Assembly: GCA_964036665.1 (NCBI GenBank)
Contig: OZ038532.1
Coordinates: 9,052,001 to 9,116,000 of the forward strand
Direction: 5' to 3'
Length of the DNA stretch: 64,000 nt
DNA from: Gordius sp. MW1
Lineage: Eukaryota > Nematomorpha > Gordioida > Gordea > Gordiidae
Every line of letters starts with the position of its first letter. Within the stretch, counting starts at the first letter, position 1. This document shows positions 21,101 through 32,669 of this stretch, piece by piece. The notes beneath the pieces are model-generated. The model ran no database searches. It saw only the letters and a list, made by a program, of their open reading frames with translations, and was not told where the DNA came from. A program made the position numbers and the translations under genes.

Positions 21101-24100
21101 GAAACCTGCACTTCGTCGACAATTCTCTAGCTGCAGATTCGACTGATAAAATGTTCAAAGTGAAACCGTTATATAATCTCATTCAGAGAAATTCGTGCCA
21201 GTGGGGAGTTTTTCATAAAAATTTTGATTAAATATTTTGGCCGTCATTCAGCGAAACAATTTATAATGGGAAAACCCGTGCGATTCGGCTATAAGAATTG
21301 GGCTGCAGCAAGCTCTGATGGCTACTGCTACACATTTGATGTTAATGCGGCAAGTCATCTACTGATATTCCTGTTGATCCTCTCGGCGCGAGAGCCGTAA
21401 AATCTCTGCTGGCAAAGATGCCGATTGTCCCAAGTGAGCATATAGTGTATTTCGATAACTTTTTCACGAACTATCAGTTATTGCATGATTTGAGACTTTT
21501 GGGCTAAAGGGCCACAGGCACAATGCGGGAAAATAGAACGAAGAAATGTCCACTCAGCACTGTAAAAATAATGAAAAAGCGACCCAGAGCAGAATATGAT
21601 TACCGATTTGATTTGAAAAATGAAATATCAATTGTACGCTGGAAAGACAACAATGTAGTCACTATAGGAACCAACTATGACACTATAGAGCCTCTGGGAA
21701 AAGTAAAAAGATGGTGCAAGCTACAAAAACAAAAGGTGAAATTTGATGCCCCAAGACTAATAATAAACTACAACAAAGGAATGGGTGGCATCAAATGGAC
21801 CAGTCTATTAGTAACAGAGTGCCTATAAAAGGAAAAAAATGGTGGTGGGTAATATTTACCTACACCCTAGATATGGCCATATCTAACGCTTTGAGACTGC
21901 ATGTTTTACTCAGCAAGACTGGACAGGTGACATACATGGATCAATTATTATTCAGACGGACAATTGCTCGAGGATAAATACAACGAAAAAAACTAAAAGT
22001 CGTCCACCGTCATCAACAATACTTGGACTGGAGCGGAAAAATAACGGTCACAATCCCGAGCGCATCGAAAAACCATTGCGTCGCGTCATTTGCCACAATC
22101 GAGGTCGCTGGCGTTGCGTGCTTTGCGAGAAAACGTTGTGTGTAGAGCGAACTTGCTTTGGGCAATATCACTCCTAATCCGCCCATTGTACACAGGCGTG
22201 TACACCCCCTTATTTTCATTGTTTCATGTTTTTATTTAATATTTTTTCCCAATATTTTTCTGTGCTCAATATCTCACAATAAATACCATTAAAAAATAAT
22301 TTTTACATGTAGTTTTCTTTTGGGCGTTAAAGGGTTAATACGCTCGATAAATTTATTATCAAATCATTTTTATTAATTACGACTATGGGCTCGTAATTAT
22401 AAAATCAATTTGAACAGGTTGATCCGCAAAATCTCGACGTTAATATACACCCGACGAAGAAAGAGGTTTGCTTTTTGTACCAAGAAGAAATCATTTTTGC
22501 GATGAGAAAAATGTTGGAAGAAAAAATATTGGGTTATGACGCGCCTTCCCACGTTATCAATACCGTCCAGAGCGTATATGTAAACTCCCAACTTCAGCCA
22601 GAACTCTCTCCAAAGCCTCAACATCTAAATGATGTATGAGCTTGATAAAAGCGACTTGATTATCTTTGATTTTTCATACCTTTTAGGTTGTTTATCATGG
22701 GCGTAGCCGGTGGGAGGCAGAGAGGGGCAGCTGCCCCTCTCTAAATTCAAAAAAAATTTAGAAATTAATAAAATTATGGCTAACATTTCAAAAAGTTAGT
22801 ATGTTGTACCTCCCTAAATCATTATTGCCCCCCCCCCCCCCCTATAATCCAACTCCTGGCTACGCCAATGTGATTTATAGTATACTTTTTAAGTTTTAAG
22901 TTGTAGTGTTCAAATTTAAAGGATTCAAATGCAAGATATCGGACTAGAGGAGAAGTGTGTTTGTGACACACTTTTATTTTATATACTAATCCGGTTTTAC
23001 TCTAGCGCTTTTAAAACTCTTTAAGAAACGATTATACTTGTATATTAGGTTTTGCTAAGATTGAAATTTATTAGAAAGCGAAGCAAATAACTGATTACTA
23101 CAATATTATTCATAAAACAACAATCCTAATTTATCGACAAATTTACATTGAATTCCTTGTCTATTATTAACTTTGAAAAGTCTAACGCAACATCGGGTGA
23201 AGATGCCATAGTTTCAATGAATTTGGATTGGAATTTCGACGCATCCTTGCAAAAGGATGAGCAGAGTTCGAGTTTAGAATCCCCGAAGGACATCAACTTA
23301 AAGAGACAAATAACGGCTCCCATGACTTGCCCGCAGTACCTAAATCGGACAGATTTTAAGTCACAAAAGTTGGACAGGTTTATGACACCTAATTCTAGCT
23401 CTGAAAACACATTTGAGCGAGAAGAAAAAGGCAGTCGCGACTCTATCAAAGCGGTAAAAATTAGATTATTAAATTTCAGCTATCATATTAATCTATGCAT
23501 ATAATTTGCCAAAAAGTTTGTTATTTGTGTTGAGTAATTTGAAATAAACATCACCGGGCTGATTTATCATTAGATTTTAGGGATTACAATATTTCGTAGT
23601 TAATGTTTTAAATATTAAATGGAATGTTTAGTAAAAATAAGCGGAATCTCAAGTTTTGCGAAATTCTTTAAGATTGTTTGAACCCTGAATTATTTATTTT
23701 TTCCATTAAAACAAGGTATAGTCAGTTCGCTATAACATTTAATGGTTTGTTATCTAAGCTTCAGCCCATCTCTGGGTTTAAATGATTAAAACCTAGAGTT
23801 GCTAAAGAAAATAACCGAACTCAATATTCTTTAAAGGGAGGAACCTTGAGCTAGAAAAGTTCATTTTAAATAGGTTGCAATTTTGAGAAATGTTATTTGA
23901 TTTTTCCAAATACCTTTTTACCCTAATAAATTCGGGGAAATGTTGTAAATAATCTTTAAGAGATCCGTCATCAATTTGAGAGAATATATAAATGGAAAAG
24001 AAAACTAGATATATCGTAGTTATTAAGGTTAATTTTGTATTATAATTCCATGTCAAATTGATCATATAAGCGTCTTTTCGGCCGATCCCCAATAAGTTAA

Positions 24101-27100
24101 CAAATATTTGACTACTTAGAAATTATGTAAATCCAGTAGAAATCTTCTTTTTGGGTTATTAAAACTTTTAGAGGCAATGTAATATAGACCTTTAAAAAAT
24201 TCAAAATATAATTGACATGATAATAGAATCAATTAGTTGTGATTGTATAAATCAGATGTTTAAGCGCCAACATTAATTAAAAATTAACTAGCCTCCAGGT
24301 TTACACTTTTAAAAAAAAAAATTATTACTCCATAAAAATATATGATAAATCCTGAAGGAAATTATAGGAAATTTCGAAAGTTCTTAAGATAATTTACCGG
24401 GAAAATTTCCATTTCATGATATCTCTATTATTGACCATTTGATGTTCGCTCAACCCCCAATTTCATTCAAATTGTTTTATAGATGGTAATATTTATTTGA
24501 AATTTCAAACGGTCTGAAGCAATTCATCAGTAAAAATAACATTGACCATTGAGACTAATATTAGATGACCAATAGACAGAAAAATTATCTATAATATTTT
24601 ACCTGTAAATACAACAAGATTTTATGATAAGGGAAAATATTTTAAAATTTTATCGAATTTTGGCGTCATGAACAGATGTCGTAAATGACAGATTGTTACC
24701 CTTAAAAGTTAGAGCGCCCACAACTTGGAGATTATTGGTCCAGATATGCTAAAGCTTTCGGAATTTAACAATATTTATAGTCTCTACATTCTGAATTTTA
24801 TAAGAGTCGGTCGAAAACGTGGCGATTTGACCTATAATAATGTTTTTTTTCTCGTCAAGGATGTCCATGAATTAGCTAGCGTCAGTGCATTAAAAAAGGG
24901 GATATATGATGAAGCTGATTGGTCCCTGACCAAGCTTATACGAGAACACGTTTTCGTAGGACCCGTAGATTATAGGTATTTTAAGGGTTAAAAAACTAAT
25001 TACACTAAATTTGAATTAACATTGAGATTAAGTAGTTTGTCTAAAGTTCAATTTTTATCACGGTCTAAAAGTAGTATGCAGGCAAAAAAGCATAGGAAAT
25101 TTAAATTTCTTTGGCTCTATTAAAGTATCAACATTTTATATTACCCTAAATATGATGGGAAAGATATTTTTAAATTATTATATATAAACTTGCGTCCTTT
25201 CCTATTTTTTAATTTATAGGACGAAATTATATTTATTGAGTCTGGGTGACAGTTAGGAGAACGTTTTTTTTAGTAATATTAGTTTATGTTTATTATAAAG
25301 AAATCTTTTTTCAAGCATGTTTGAAATTTAAGGTTTGATCATTTATGGAATTAACCTGTGAATAGGCAAATGTGTTACCTTTTTGGACAGAATACGCTCT
25401 ACTATTTATTGCGTTAATTCATATCTGAGAAACTATCGAAATGATTCTACGATATCTTGCTAAAGTTTATATTTATTTTACAAAAGATACGCCCTTGTGC
25501 AACGAGATACCTCTTTGTACGTTGCTGACACTCAGCAATTGGCCCGTGAATTATATTATCAAATCATCGTTAGAAAATTTGGGAAATTGGGTCGGTTAAA
25601 AATGTCATACCCATTATCTAAGCCAACGCCGCCTAATTCAGGTTTATAAAGTTTTGTAATTATATAATATAACCAAAATTTTAGCCATTATTAAACAAGC
25701 TTAGTTTTTAGAGTTTGGTCAATTTTTCTCGTAAAACAAGGGATTTATTTATAAAACATTAGCTTTTAATTCTATAGGCCAGTTAAGTTAAAGGTGTTCA
25801 TATTAGCTTTTTCAGCTTTCTTAAAAACATCAAGGATTAAAACTAGTTATAGTCACTCTCTGACTTTTGTTATTTGTAGGATCTATTGATCCTTTACGTT
25901 TAATTGTCTTCGTAGTCATATATGTTTGATGCGCTAATGTTTGTTTTGTTGGCTAAATCTTATATGTATTATAATACATGTATGTGCCTTCCAAATCTGT
26001 AACATTATCTTTAGTCAGTGTAAGCCCTTTAATCATCAATTTTTATATCAAAATTAGGAATTGCTATATATACCTGGTATAAAACATTTTGCACACTGCT
26101 AACAATTGAACTTGCCAGTGATTTGTGTCATTAAAAATTATAAATTTATGTCTGATATCAAATCATTAGTTAATCACAAAGATTTACCGTTATACGCTCA
26201 TTTGCCTTAAAAGCATATATTTTTCCTTTCCTACGGGTGACTTCCAAAATTATCAATATAAGGAAAAGTATAATTAACTCCGTTGACTATCACGATTGAT
26301 ATTTGTATTTACTCCACTCTAATGAGACTTATTGATTTGCCATGTTATTTAGATATCCAAAGAAGTCCTCCAATATTTACTTCTTGTAAACGGAGCTTGA
26401 AAGAGCTAGCATTGTTGAGGCTAGATCGACCAGATAGCGGCTGGTTGCCCGAACACGGGAGTAAAGAAGAATGCTCCCAATTTGTGCAATCCTTACTCAG
26501 TTCGAAGGCCGAAATGTTGGACGATTACTTTTCTCTACGTTTATTACCTATCGCCCCTCAAAGTAATGTTTTATTGGGACTTTAGCTTGGTTATTTTAAT
26601 ATTTTGCCTCCAAAAAGTAATTTAATAAGGCCAGAGATTCGATAATACATATCTATCGGAGCTTTTGGTTAGGATTTGTATTATTGAGTATTTAAAGTGA
26701 ATAAGGAAGTCAACCTCATGAAAAATTTATGTCACAGTGCCATTTACCATTAGACAACAACAAATTTCCAAAAATGTAAAAGTTTTATAAGGTTTTGGAA
26801 TAACTGCATCGAATTAATTTTTTATAAAAATGGCATACGGCATTAGATAAGTTAGTTTGGTTGATATTCCATTGCAATTTTTTTACAATTTGTTCTATAG
26901 TCAAAGATGATTACATGTGTGCTTTAGCTTAAACTTATCGTTTTTTGGTTTTAGGTGAAACGACCGAGGGCCAAGATTTTTACATAGCCACATTACCCTT
27001 GCTCATTCCCGGCGAATATGACAACCAATCGAGTAGCTTAATTGCAGAATGTGATATCATAAATTTTTTTCTCTTTTAATTAAATGAAATTAATTTAGGA

Positions 27101-27694
27101 CAAAGTTAGTTTTTTTATTTTACAACTTTTATCATATGCTTAACACTACGCTCGCTAGAATTATTCAAGCACACTATTTATTTGGTACTTGTGTTTTCTC
27201 GGTCTATCACTATATAAAGTTCAACCTTCAGCCTTAAACAAAATTGTGTTATTAAAATAAATTTAGATACGATAGACCATACTTTAGCTGATCCAGCGGG
27301 AAATTGTTCTAAGAAATTTGTAAGCCTCCTCAATGCCAATTTAGACGATTACATTTTGCGCCTAGCTACCGAGGTTGAATGGGACACCGAGCTAGATTGT
27401 TTTAAATCATTCGCCGAGCATACGGCTAATTTTTTAGCCTTTAAATGGTCCAACACTTTGTCAACCCAGCCCAATGACAAAAAATCTCATTTTTTAGAGC
27501 GGCTTGAAATAGAAGAAAAAGACGAAGATGGTACAGATGATAATTGCATCGAAGAATGCCGAAACGTGTTAGAGAAAATTATTTATCCTGCATTTAAAAA
27601 ATATCTTATTATACCCCAACGATTGACGTCTACCAATGCCTTGGTTAAAATCGCGGATTTAATTGATTTGTACAAAGTTTTCGAGAGGTGTTAA
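15002..27694 (+). CDS. MLH1: MLH1, DNA mismatch repair MutL homologue (12 exons)
   Basis: Exons: 15002-15196, 15232-15404, 15576-15740, 18214-18358, 19345-19587, 22418-22633, 23181-23453, 24860-24975, 25487-25641, 26353-26562, 26955-27050, 27267-27694. All junctions use GT-AG and keep one frame, giving about 804 codons (human MLH1 has 756). The N-terminal GHKL ATPase motifs are intact: ENSIDA with E30 and N34, QDNGIGI with D59, and [11 protein letters not shown] (93-103). The middle has [10 protein letters not shown] and NIHPTKKEV. The C-terminal dimerisation half ends in KVFERC, the MLH1-type terminus. MLH1 is the common subunit of MutL heterodimers, acting in mismatch repair and, in many animals, in meiotic crossover. 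The start is the only ATG matching the family N-terminus. The start of exon 7 and the ends of exons 10-11 are the least certain borders. Introns range from 35 bp to 2.8 kb; the long ones carry transposons. Confidence 0.93.
15197..15231 (+). other. Ultra-short intron (35 bp) of MLH1
   Basis: Starts GTAAGTTGA and ends CTAACTTTTTCAG, with a branch-like CTAAC 13 bases before the end. Read through, it would give a TGA stop between two strongly conserved motifs, so removal is required. Confidence 0.88.
15232..15404 (+). CDS. MLH1: MLH1 exon 2
   Basis: Acceptor CTTTTTCAG after a 35-bp intron. Encodes [15 protein letters not shown] and [11 protein letters not shown] (ATPase motifs II/III). It ends inside a lysine codon (phase 2). 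Confidence 0.92.
15576..15740 (+). CDS. MLH1: MLH1 exon 3
   Basis: Encodes [17 protein letters not shown] and LPTRRKAL, the conserved MutL GTxItV.dLFyN block. Donor GTAATA, phase 2. Confidence 0.92.
16386..17935. repeat. 777-bp tandem duplication in MLH1 intron 3
   Basis: Copy 1 runs about 16386-17158 and copy 2 about 17160-17935, nearly identical and head to tail. An identical 66-codon minus-strand frame occurs at 16610 and 17387. Each copy holds TTGGGCCGTAAA repeats, a C-run (CCCCCCCCCAAAGGGGG) and GCGCGTCGGGGGGAGGGGGG. A diverged relative lies at 39480-39990. It may be paired LTRs of a lost element or a local duplication. No coding support. Confidence 0.8.
18214..18358 (+). CDS. MLH1: MLH1 exon 4
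   Basis: Encodes [14 protein letters not shown] and [18 protein letters not shown], matching the MutL segment between the ATPase and transducer subdomains. It follows a 2.47-kb intron that contains a 777-bp tandem duplication. Confidence 0.88.
19345..19587 (+). CDS. MLH1: MLH1 exon 5
   Basis: Encodes [19 protein letters not shown] and YFAYLDLR, the transducer part with the conserved FINHRLV strand. The start at 19345 ([10 protein letters not shown]) fits phase 0 but is weakly conserved. Donor GTACAT. Confidence 0.85.
19874..19986. mobile_element. Small foldback element in MLH1 intron 5
   Basis: Ends AGTGTAAAAACTGCTGGGTTTTG and, in reverse complement, AGTGTACTTTGTAAAAAACGG with CTGGATTTTG inside. 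The centre is GACTAAAGGTCGACC. A related end with GGTCGACTAA and CAACACTG is at 61840-62068. Probably a hAT-related MITE. Confidence 0.5.
20302..22334 (+). mobile_element. piggyBac element in MLH1 intron 5
   Basis: Flanked by TTAA (20298-20301 and 22335-22338). Inverted ends are CCCATTACCGCCC and, in reverse complement, CCCTTTAACGCCC (11 of 13 alike). Subterminal CGTACACGCTTGTGTACACC and GTACACAGGCGTGTACACCC form a second inverted pair. Total 2033 bp, in the same orientation as MLH1. TTAA duplication and CCC...GGG ends are diagnostic of piggyBac. Confidence 0.92.
20762..22178 (+). pseudogene. piggyBac transposase, inactivated
   Basis: An N-terminal acidic region in the open frame 20762-21097 is followed by broken traces. 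These are [17 protein letters not shown] (about 21264), [16 protein letters not shown] (about 21445, with the catalytic Asp), [14 protein letters not shown] (21519) and [13 protein letters not shown] (21637). MGGIKWTSL follows, where the usual MGGVD catalytic Asp is lost, then [17 protein letters not shown] (21826). The C-terminal cysteine-rich zinc domain ([17 protein letters not shown]) ends with TAA near 22178. Several stops and frame changes show it is dead. Confidence 0.85.
22418..22633 (+). CDS. MLH1: MLH1 exon 6
   Basis: Encodes [20 protein letters not shown], the conserved MutL DVNVHPxKxEV motif at the end of the ATPase module. The intron before it (2.83 kb) carries a foldback element and a piggyBac. 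Donor GTATGA. Confidence 0.92.
22696..22870. mobile_element. MITE (CATGGGCGTAGCC family) in MLH1 intron 6
   Basis: Ends CATGGGCGTAGCCGG and CTGGCTACGCCAATG, with G/C-runs inside. Flanks TTGTTTAT and TGATTTAT agree at 6 of 8 positions, consistent with an aged 8-bp duplication. Confidence 0.75.
23181..23453 (+). CDS. MLH1: MLH1 exon 7 (linker)
   Basis: A Ser/Asp/Lys-rich interdomain linker, diverged as expected, with [13 protein letters not shown] matching the short conserved island (RTDSREQKLDAF in human MLH1). The acceptor TTTGAAAAG is weak. Upstream in-frame sequence reaches a stop without a better AG. Confidence 0.75.
24860..24975 (+). CDS. MLH1: MLH1 exon 8
   Basis: Acceptor TTTTTTTTCTCGTCAAG. 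Encodes [12 protein letters not shown] and [14 protein letters not shown], the start of the C-terminal dimerisation domain. Donor GTATTT, phase 2. Confidence 0.85.
25487..25641 (+). CDS. MLH1: MLH1 exon 9
   Basis: Encodes [19 protein letters not shown] and [18 protein letters not shown], matching the MLH1 strand-helix block (LYLLNTTKLSEELFYQI in human MLH1). Not visible as a long open frame because it is only 155 bp. Phase fits both neighbours. Confidence 0.85.
26353..26562 (+). CDS. MLH1: MLH1 exon 10
   Basis: Encodes [18 protein letters not shown] and [15 protein letters not shown], matching the MLH1 C-terminal domain. The first 15 codons from the acceptor TTATTTAG have no obvious counterpart. 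Donor GTAATG at 26563 chosen by phase. Confidence 0.82.
26955..27050 (+). CDS. MLH1: MLH1 exon 11
   Basis: Encodes [14 protein letters not shown], matching the LPLLIDNYVPP strand. The 3' end at 27050 (donor GTGATA) was chosen to keep phase. It is the least certain junction of the gene. Confidence 0.65.
27267..27694 (+). CDS. MLH1: MLH1 exon 12 (terminal)
   Basis: Encodes [18 protein letters not shown], an acidic insertion ([12 protein letters not shown]) and the end LYKVFERC followed by TAA. In eukaryotic MutL heterodimers this exact C-terminal cysteine end contributes to the partner's metal site. Confidence 0.93.
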
Positions 27695-29231
27695 CCTAGC
27701 TCTTTTTATCGACATATTTTTGAAAGGTTGTTAATATTAAAATTTTGATGTTTTTGCGATAATGTTGGGCTTTATTTTAAGGTCATAAGTTGGGAAAATT
27801 CGAATGCTTTGGATTTATTATTTCCTCTTTTTTATTTAGACAAAACAAATTAATCCCAAAAAATTTGTTTTCTTCAATTAACAGTTTATATTTTAATTAA
27901 AAGTGCATTGGAAACGCACTATGAGACGCCCCTAAAACTGAACTTGTTGAGTATTATAAAAATTTGTTTTTGACATTTCAAAACTAATGAGCAAAAAACG
28001 ACAAGGTCTTTATTACAATTTCCGTCTAATAACTAAATTAAGGTTAGGAAACTTGAAGCCTCGATTACAAAACTCTTTTTTATTGTTCATTGAGACTAGA
28101 AGGAGAACTTCGCACATTATTACCTAAAGCTTATTTCTATAGATACCTGTCTTATAGCCAGCTTTTGTGACTAAGCTATCACCTTTTTGAAAATATAGGC
28201 CAACCATTTTAAACTCGATTTGCCAAGCTTAATTTTATAGGTCTGTGGTTTATTTTAAGTTTAGAGAACTTTCGCTGATACGTGTTTCTTGTTCTTTTGT
28301 TTATAAGGCTTGTGATATTATTATTAGGTAGAAAATAAGACTTAATAAGCTTTATATAAAAAACGGAAAATCCTTAATTGGATCACACTGGGACAAGTGA
28401 ACTGGTGGCCCTAAAGGATAATATCAGAAAGGTATAACAAAAATAATTTCCTATAGTTATAAGTGCACCGAAATATAAGACCCCCTTTCCTCCCATCTTT
28501 TTATCAATCCAACGAGACCATTAATAATACCCCCTAGTTTATGGTTCTAGATCTTATTACATTTCAAACATACATTTTCGTGCGATTATAGTAGATACCC
28601 ATGCTTCCTACTAAATTAAGGGTCACATATTTTGGTAAAAAAAAAATTAATTACCATTCGTGAATAAATGAACATATTTTATGAATTTCGGTGGAGTTAT
28701 ATTGATTTTAAAAGCTGCTCTCTTACTTTTAAATCGGAGAAATGGTAAGTTGGTGAAACTTTTATCTTGATGGCCAAAGTTTTGTGGCACTTTCTGACCA
28801 AAAAATCCATATGCCTTTAAATATCATTCAATGTTCCAAATATAACATAAAAATGATAAGACAATTCTATCTTTACCCGCACGCACCATTATTAAAATAG
28901 ATCAATTGCCAAAAAATTATGGAACCGCTTATTATAACGAAACGATAAAATTATTTTAAGTAGGCATTGATTTAAAAACAAATATTAAAAAAATGAAAGT
29001 TTTTATCACCAATTTATATAAATTCATAACAGTTCAAAAGTCGATTTGACTTTGTGATTACATCTCGCAATCCGACCAATAATTCTGTTAGAGAATTTTG
29101 CGCTGAAAAATAATGTGTTTTTAGATTTTTTCTACAATTACCAGTTTTTTAGATGTACGAGGTTGAAGGAATGCCCTTTTGGAGGCTATATTGCCACGGT
29201 ATTTTTAATATTTAGTGAAAAATAGTAAAAA
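27695..29231. other. AT-rich intergenic DNA downstream of MLH1
   Basis: No coding frame, no recognisable repeat family and no RNA gene seen. An AATTAAA-type poly(A) signal lies near 27888. The stretch separates MLH1 from the element island. Confidence 0.5.
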
Positions 29232-31083
29232 CTCGGGCCTTCGGCCCTCGTGGGAAGGGGGAGAAGGGAAGGGAAGAGGGGAAGGGAAGGGGGGACGACT
29301 CATCTGTACTTCGTATAAATGTATCATATTTGCTATGCAATTTATGGGCGAGAAAGGTGGGAAGGGGCGAGAATGCCTATAGGGGGGTAAATGCCTAATG
29401 ATTAATTAATTATTTATACAAGTTTTCCATTATAGGCAAAATGTAATATAGGCAAAATGTAATATAGGCAAGGGTTAGGGTTAGATTTAGTGTTTGCTTC
29501 TAGTTGCGTATTACATTAGTTTTTATGGCCTTTAGTTATGGGTCTAACAAACTTTATATTATAAAACAACACAATGTTAAGAATTTGCAGAATTGTTGGG
29601 AGAAATTTTTTGTTGAATTTGAACAATTTTTAATTAAAAAAATCAAAAATTTGGCCAATGGTCACTTTTTCTCTATTGGTCAGTACCAACAGATACTCTA
29701 TAAGTCAATGATAGCCAAAAAAAGAAAAATAATTTTGATGCTCACTTTGGCCAATGGTCATTTTTTTCCATTGGTCAGCAGCCAGCACACGGTAAAAGTG
29801 GATATAAATTCATAAGAGTAAAAAAAACGAAAAAAAAATTTTCGAATCACATTTTGGCCAATGGTCATTTTTTTCCATTGGTCAGCAGCCAGCACACGGT
29901 AAAAGTGGATATAAATTCATAATAGTCAAAAAAAAACGAAAAAAAAGTTTTTGAATCACATTTTGGCCAATGGTCATTTTATTCCATTGGTCAGCAGCCC
30001 GGACGGCCAAAAAGTCATAATAGCAATGGTAGTAACAGGAACAATCATAATAGTCAAAAAAAACGAAAAAAAAAATTTCGATTCACATTTTGGCCAATGG
30101 TGATTTTTTTCCATTGGTCAGCAGCCAACGGACGGCCAAAAAGTCATAATAGCAATGGTACTAACAGGAACAATCATAATAGTCAAAAAAAAAACGAAAA
30201 AAATAATTTTGATTCACATTTTGGCCAATGGTCATTTTTTTCATTGGTCAGCAGCCAACGGACGGCCAAAAAGTCTTATTATCAATGATAGTAACAAGAA
30301 CAATCATAAGAGTCAAAAAAAACTCCGGGATTCTAACCCCAAAACTAGTTAAATTGCATAGCAATTAGAAGTAAACAACTTTTATTTATGTTTATTATAT
30401 AACATTGGTCAGCAGCCAGCGGACGGCCAAAAAGTCATAATAGCAATGGTAGAAACAGGAACAATCATAATAATCAAAAAAAACGAAAAAATAATTTCGA
30501 TTCACATTTTGGCCAATGGTCATTTTTTTCATTGGTCAGCAGCCAGCGGACGGCCAAAAATTCTTATTATCAATGATAGTAACAAGAACAATCATAAGAG
30601 TCAAAAAAACTCCGGGATTCTAACCCCAAAACTAGTTAAATTGCATAGCAATTAAAAGTAAACAACTTTTATTTATGTTTATTATATAACTAGTTAAATT
30701 GCATAGCATTAAAAGTAAACAACTTTTATCTATGTTTATTATATAACAAAAACTAGTTAAATTGCATAGCAATTAAAAGTAAACAACTTTTATTTATGTT
30801 TATTATATAACTAGTTAAATTGCATAGCAATTAAAAGTAAACAACTTTTATTTATGTTTATTATATAATAGATAATTTAACAAATCTTATATATAACACA
30901 CCGAGGGAGAGAGAGATGAGGGGTGGGGCACCTCTTATGCATGAGATAGAGATGAGGGGTGGGGCACCTCTTTCTCATTCATAGCAATTAAAAAGCGATA
31001 ACCTAATATACCCAATGCAAATAGATAGGGAGGACAACGGACGGACAACCAAAAACGAGCCCATAAATTGCATAGCAATTAAT
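29232..31083 (+). mobile_element. Minisatellite-cored element (Helentron/HINE-like), copy 2
   Basis: It starts with the hairpin-forming ACTCGGGCCTTCGGCCCTCG and ends at GCATAGCAATTAA behind the stem-loop AATTGC-ATA-GCAATT. The core has about seven 115-bp units with TTGGCCAATGG/CCATTGGTC. Then come four copies of a 60-bp unit (CTAGTTAAATTGCATAGCAA, 30640-30870), two GATGAGGGGTGGGGCACCTC units and GGACGGACAACC. The copy at 42527-43795 has the same start and end in reverse orientation, which fixes the boundaries. No transposase. Fixed ends, a terminal hairpin and a tandem core recall DINE/HINE (Helentron-derived) elements. Confidence 0.7.
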
Positions 31084-31299
31084 ATATTCATGTAGATTAA
31101 AGTTTCATCTATAGGTCCATTAATTTATTTATTGTACTTTGTTACATCTCTATATTTAAATTTATCCACGTCTTTGTGATCCCCTTCCCCTTATTAAAAT
31201 TCGTCCCACTATGTCTGGAAAAAGGAGTATATTAGAGTACATAACATACTACACACGCGCTGTTTATTAACGCATCTCTCTCTCCCTTAGAGCACTGCA

Positions 31300-31430
31300 G
31301 GGGTGATTCGAAACCCGACCCGAACCCGACCTTCGGGTTGAAAATTTTAAAATGCCTTCGGGTTGAAAATTTTAAAAAGCTTTCGGGTTCGGCAAAATTT
31401 TAAACTCGGGTCGGGTTAAAGTTTATGAAT
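31300..31430. repeat. GGGTTCGGGTC-type subterminal repeat
   Basis: Repeated CGAACCCGACC / TTCGGGTTGAAAATTTTAAAA words. The same type of block is at 39140-39370. Such clusters resemble subterminal regions of hAT elements, but no matching second end was found nearby. A single GTTCGGGTTTAAC lies at 31908. Confidence 0.4.
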
Positions 31431-32227
31431 TTTATATTGCATAATAGACGTATCTTAAATTAATGTCATTATATATAATATCTATAATTAATATCGAAAT
31501 ATATAATTAATTTATCTCATACATTAAATTAATTTCTTTTATGCTATATCTGAATTTTGGAATTGCGCAATTTCGAACCTATAAATTATAATAAACATAT
31601 AAATGGTATCACAAAATGTATGATTTTCTGTACTCCCATTTTTCTTTGTATTAATGTCTCAACTTGTTTTACCGCCTAACATCTACACAATTAATTTGTT
31701 TCGATTCAGATTTTTTATTGATTATTTGTTTCGATTCAGATTAAATATTTTGTTTTTGTAATTTGGAATGATAAAAATATATCTTTATTGGAACAAAAAT
31801 TGATCTAATAAATTTATAATAGGAAGGAATGAATGCGCTTTTTAAAAAGATAAAAATAACTATGGTTAGTAGGTGATTGTTTTATTTCTTAATCTAGCCT
31901 TTTAATGTTCGGGTTTAACAAGCGATATCTAAAAACAAAAATATCACGGTTACTCGGTACAAACCCGAGTACCAGCGATATAAAAATCCTTTTGAAGTTA
32001 CGAGTAATAGGGTTAATAAAAAAATACGTTGAGAAAGAGTGGAACACCACACCTCCCCCTTTAACGAGAAGTCCAAGACTTGATGTCCATAAGTCAAGCC
32101 ATCAATACGTTTTCTTTTCGCAAAGTGTAGGAGCGGGTTATCGGTGCTATTACCCAACGATTCTCGTTGTTTCACTTTTTCCTTTTTTCTCCAGCGCTTC
32201 TTTTTCTTTTGTATATCGCGTTTGTTA

Positions 32228-32560
32228 GAATATTTCGGATGTCGCGTCGCGTTCGATAGAGTAGTTCTAATGTCGCGTTTGATAGAATATTTCCTATGTC
32301 ACGTTTGATAGAGTATTTCGGATGTCGCGCCTTTCTTTTGGATAATAAACTTGTATAATAATCGTTACGGAAGGATAATATATTTTTTTTGATTATAAAC
32401 GTGTATAATAATCTTTACAGAAGGATAATATACTCTTTTTTTTGGATAATAAACGTGTATAATAATCGTTACGGAAGGCTAATAAATTTTTTTTTTCTTT
32501 TGGATAATAAACGTGTATAAGTGAGGCAAAAATAATCGTTACAGAATGGTAATATATATC
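32228..32560. repeat. Two adjacent tandem arrays
   Basis: 32228-32335 has four units around GATGTCGCGTTTGATAGAGT. 32336-32560 has four units around GGATAATAAACGTGTATAAT with ATCGTTACGGAAGGATAATA. Both are head to tail, with units of about 30-60 bp. No coding content. Confidence 0.6.
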
Positions 32561-32669
32561 AAAGGGTAACAAACAAACATGATCACGAGTAGAGTAAAAT
32601 TTATGTGTATAATGCGTATGTGTGTGGGAGGGGAGGGGGGGGGGAAATAAACAAACAAAAACAAATAAG

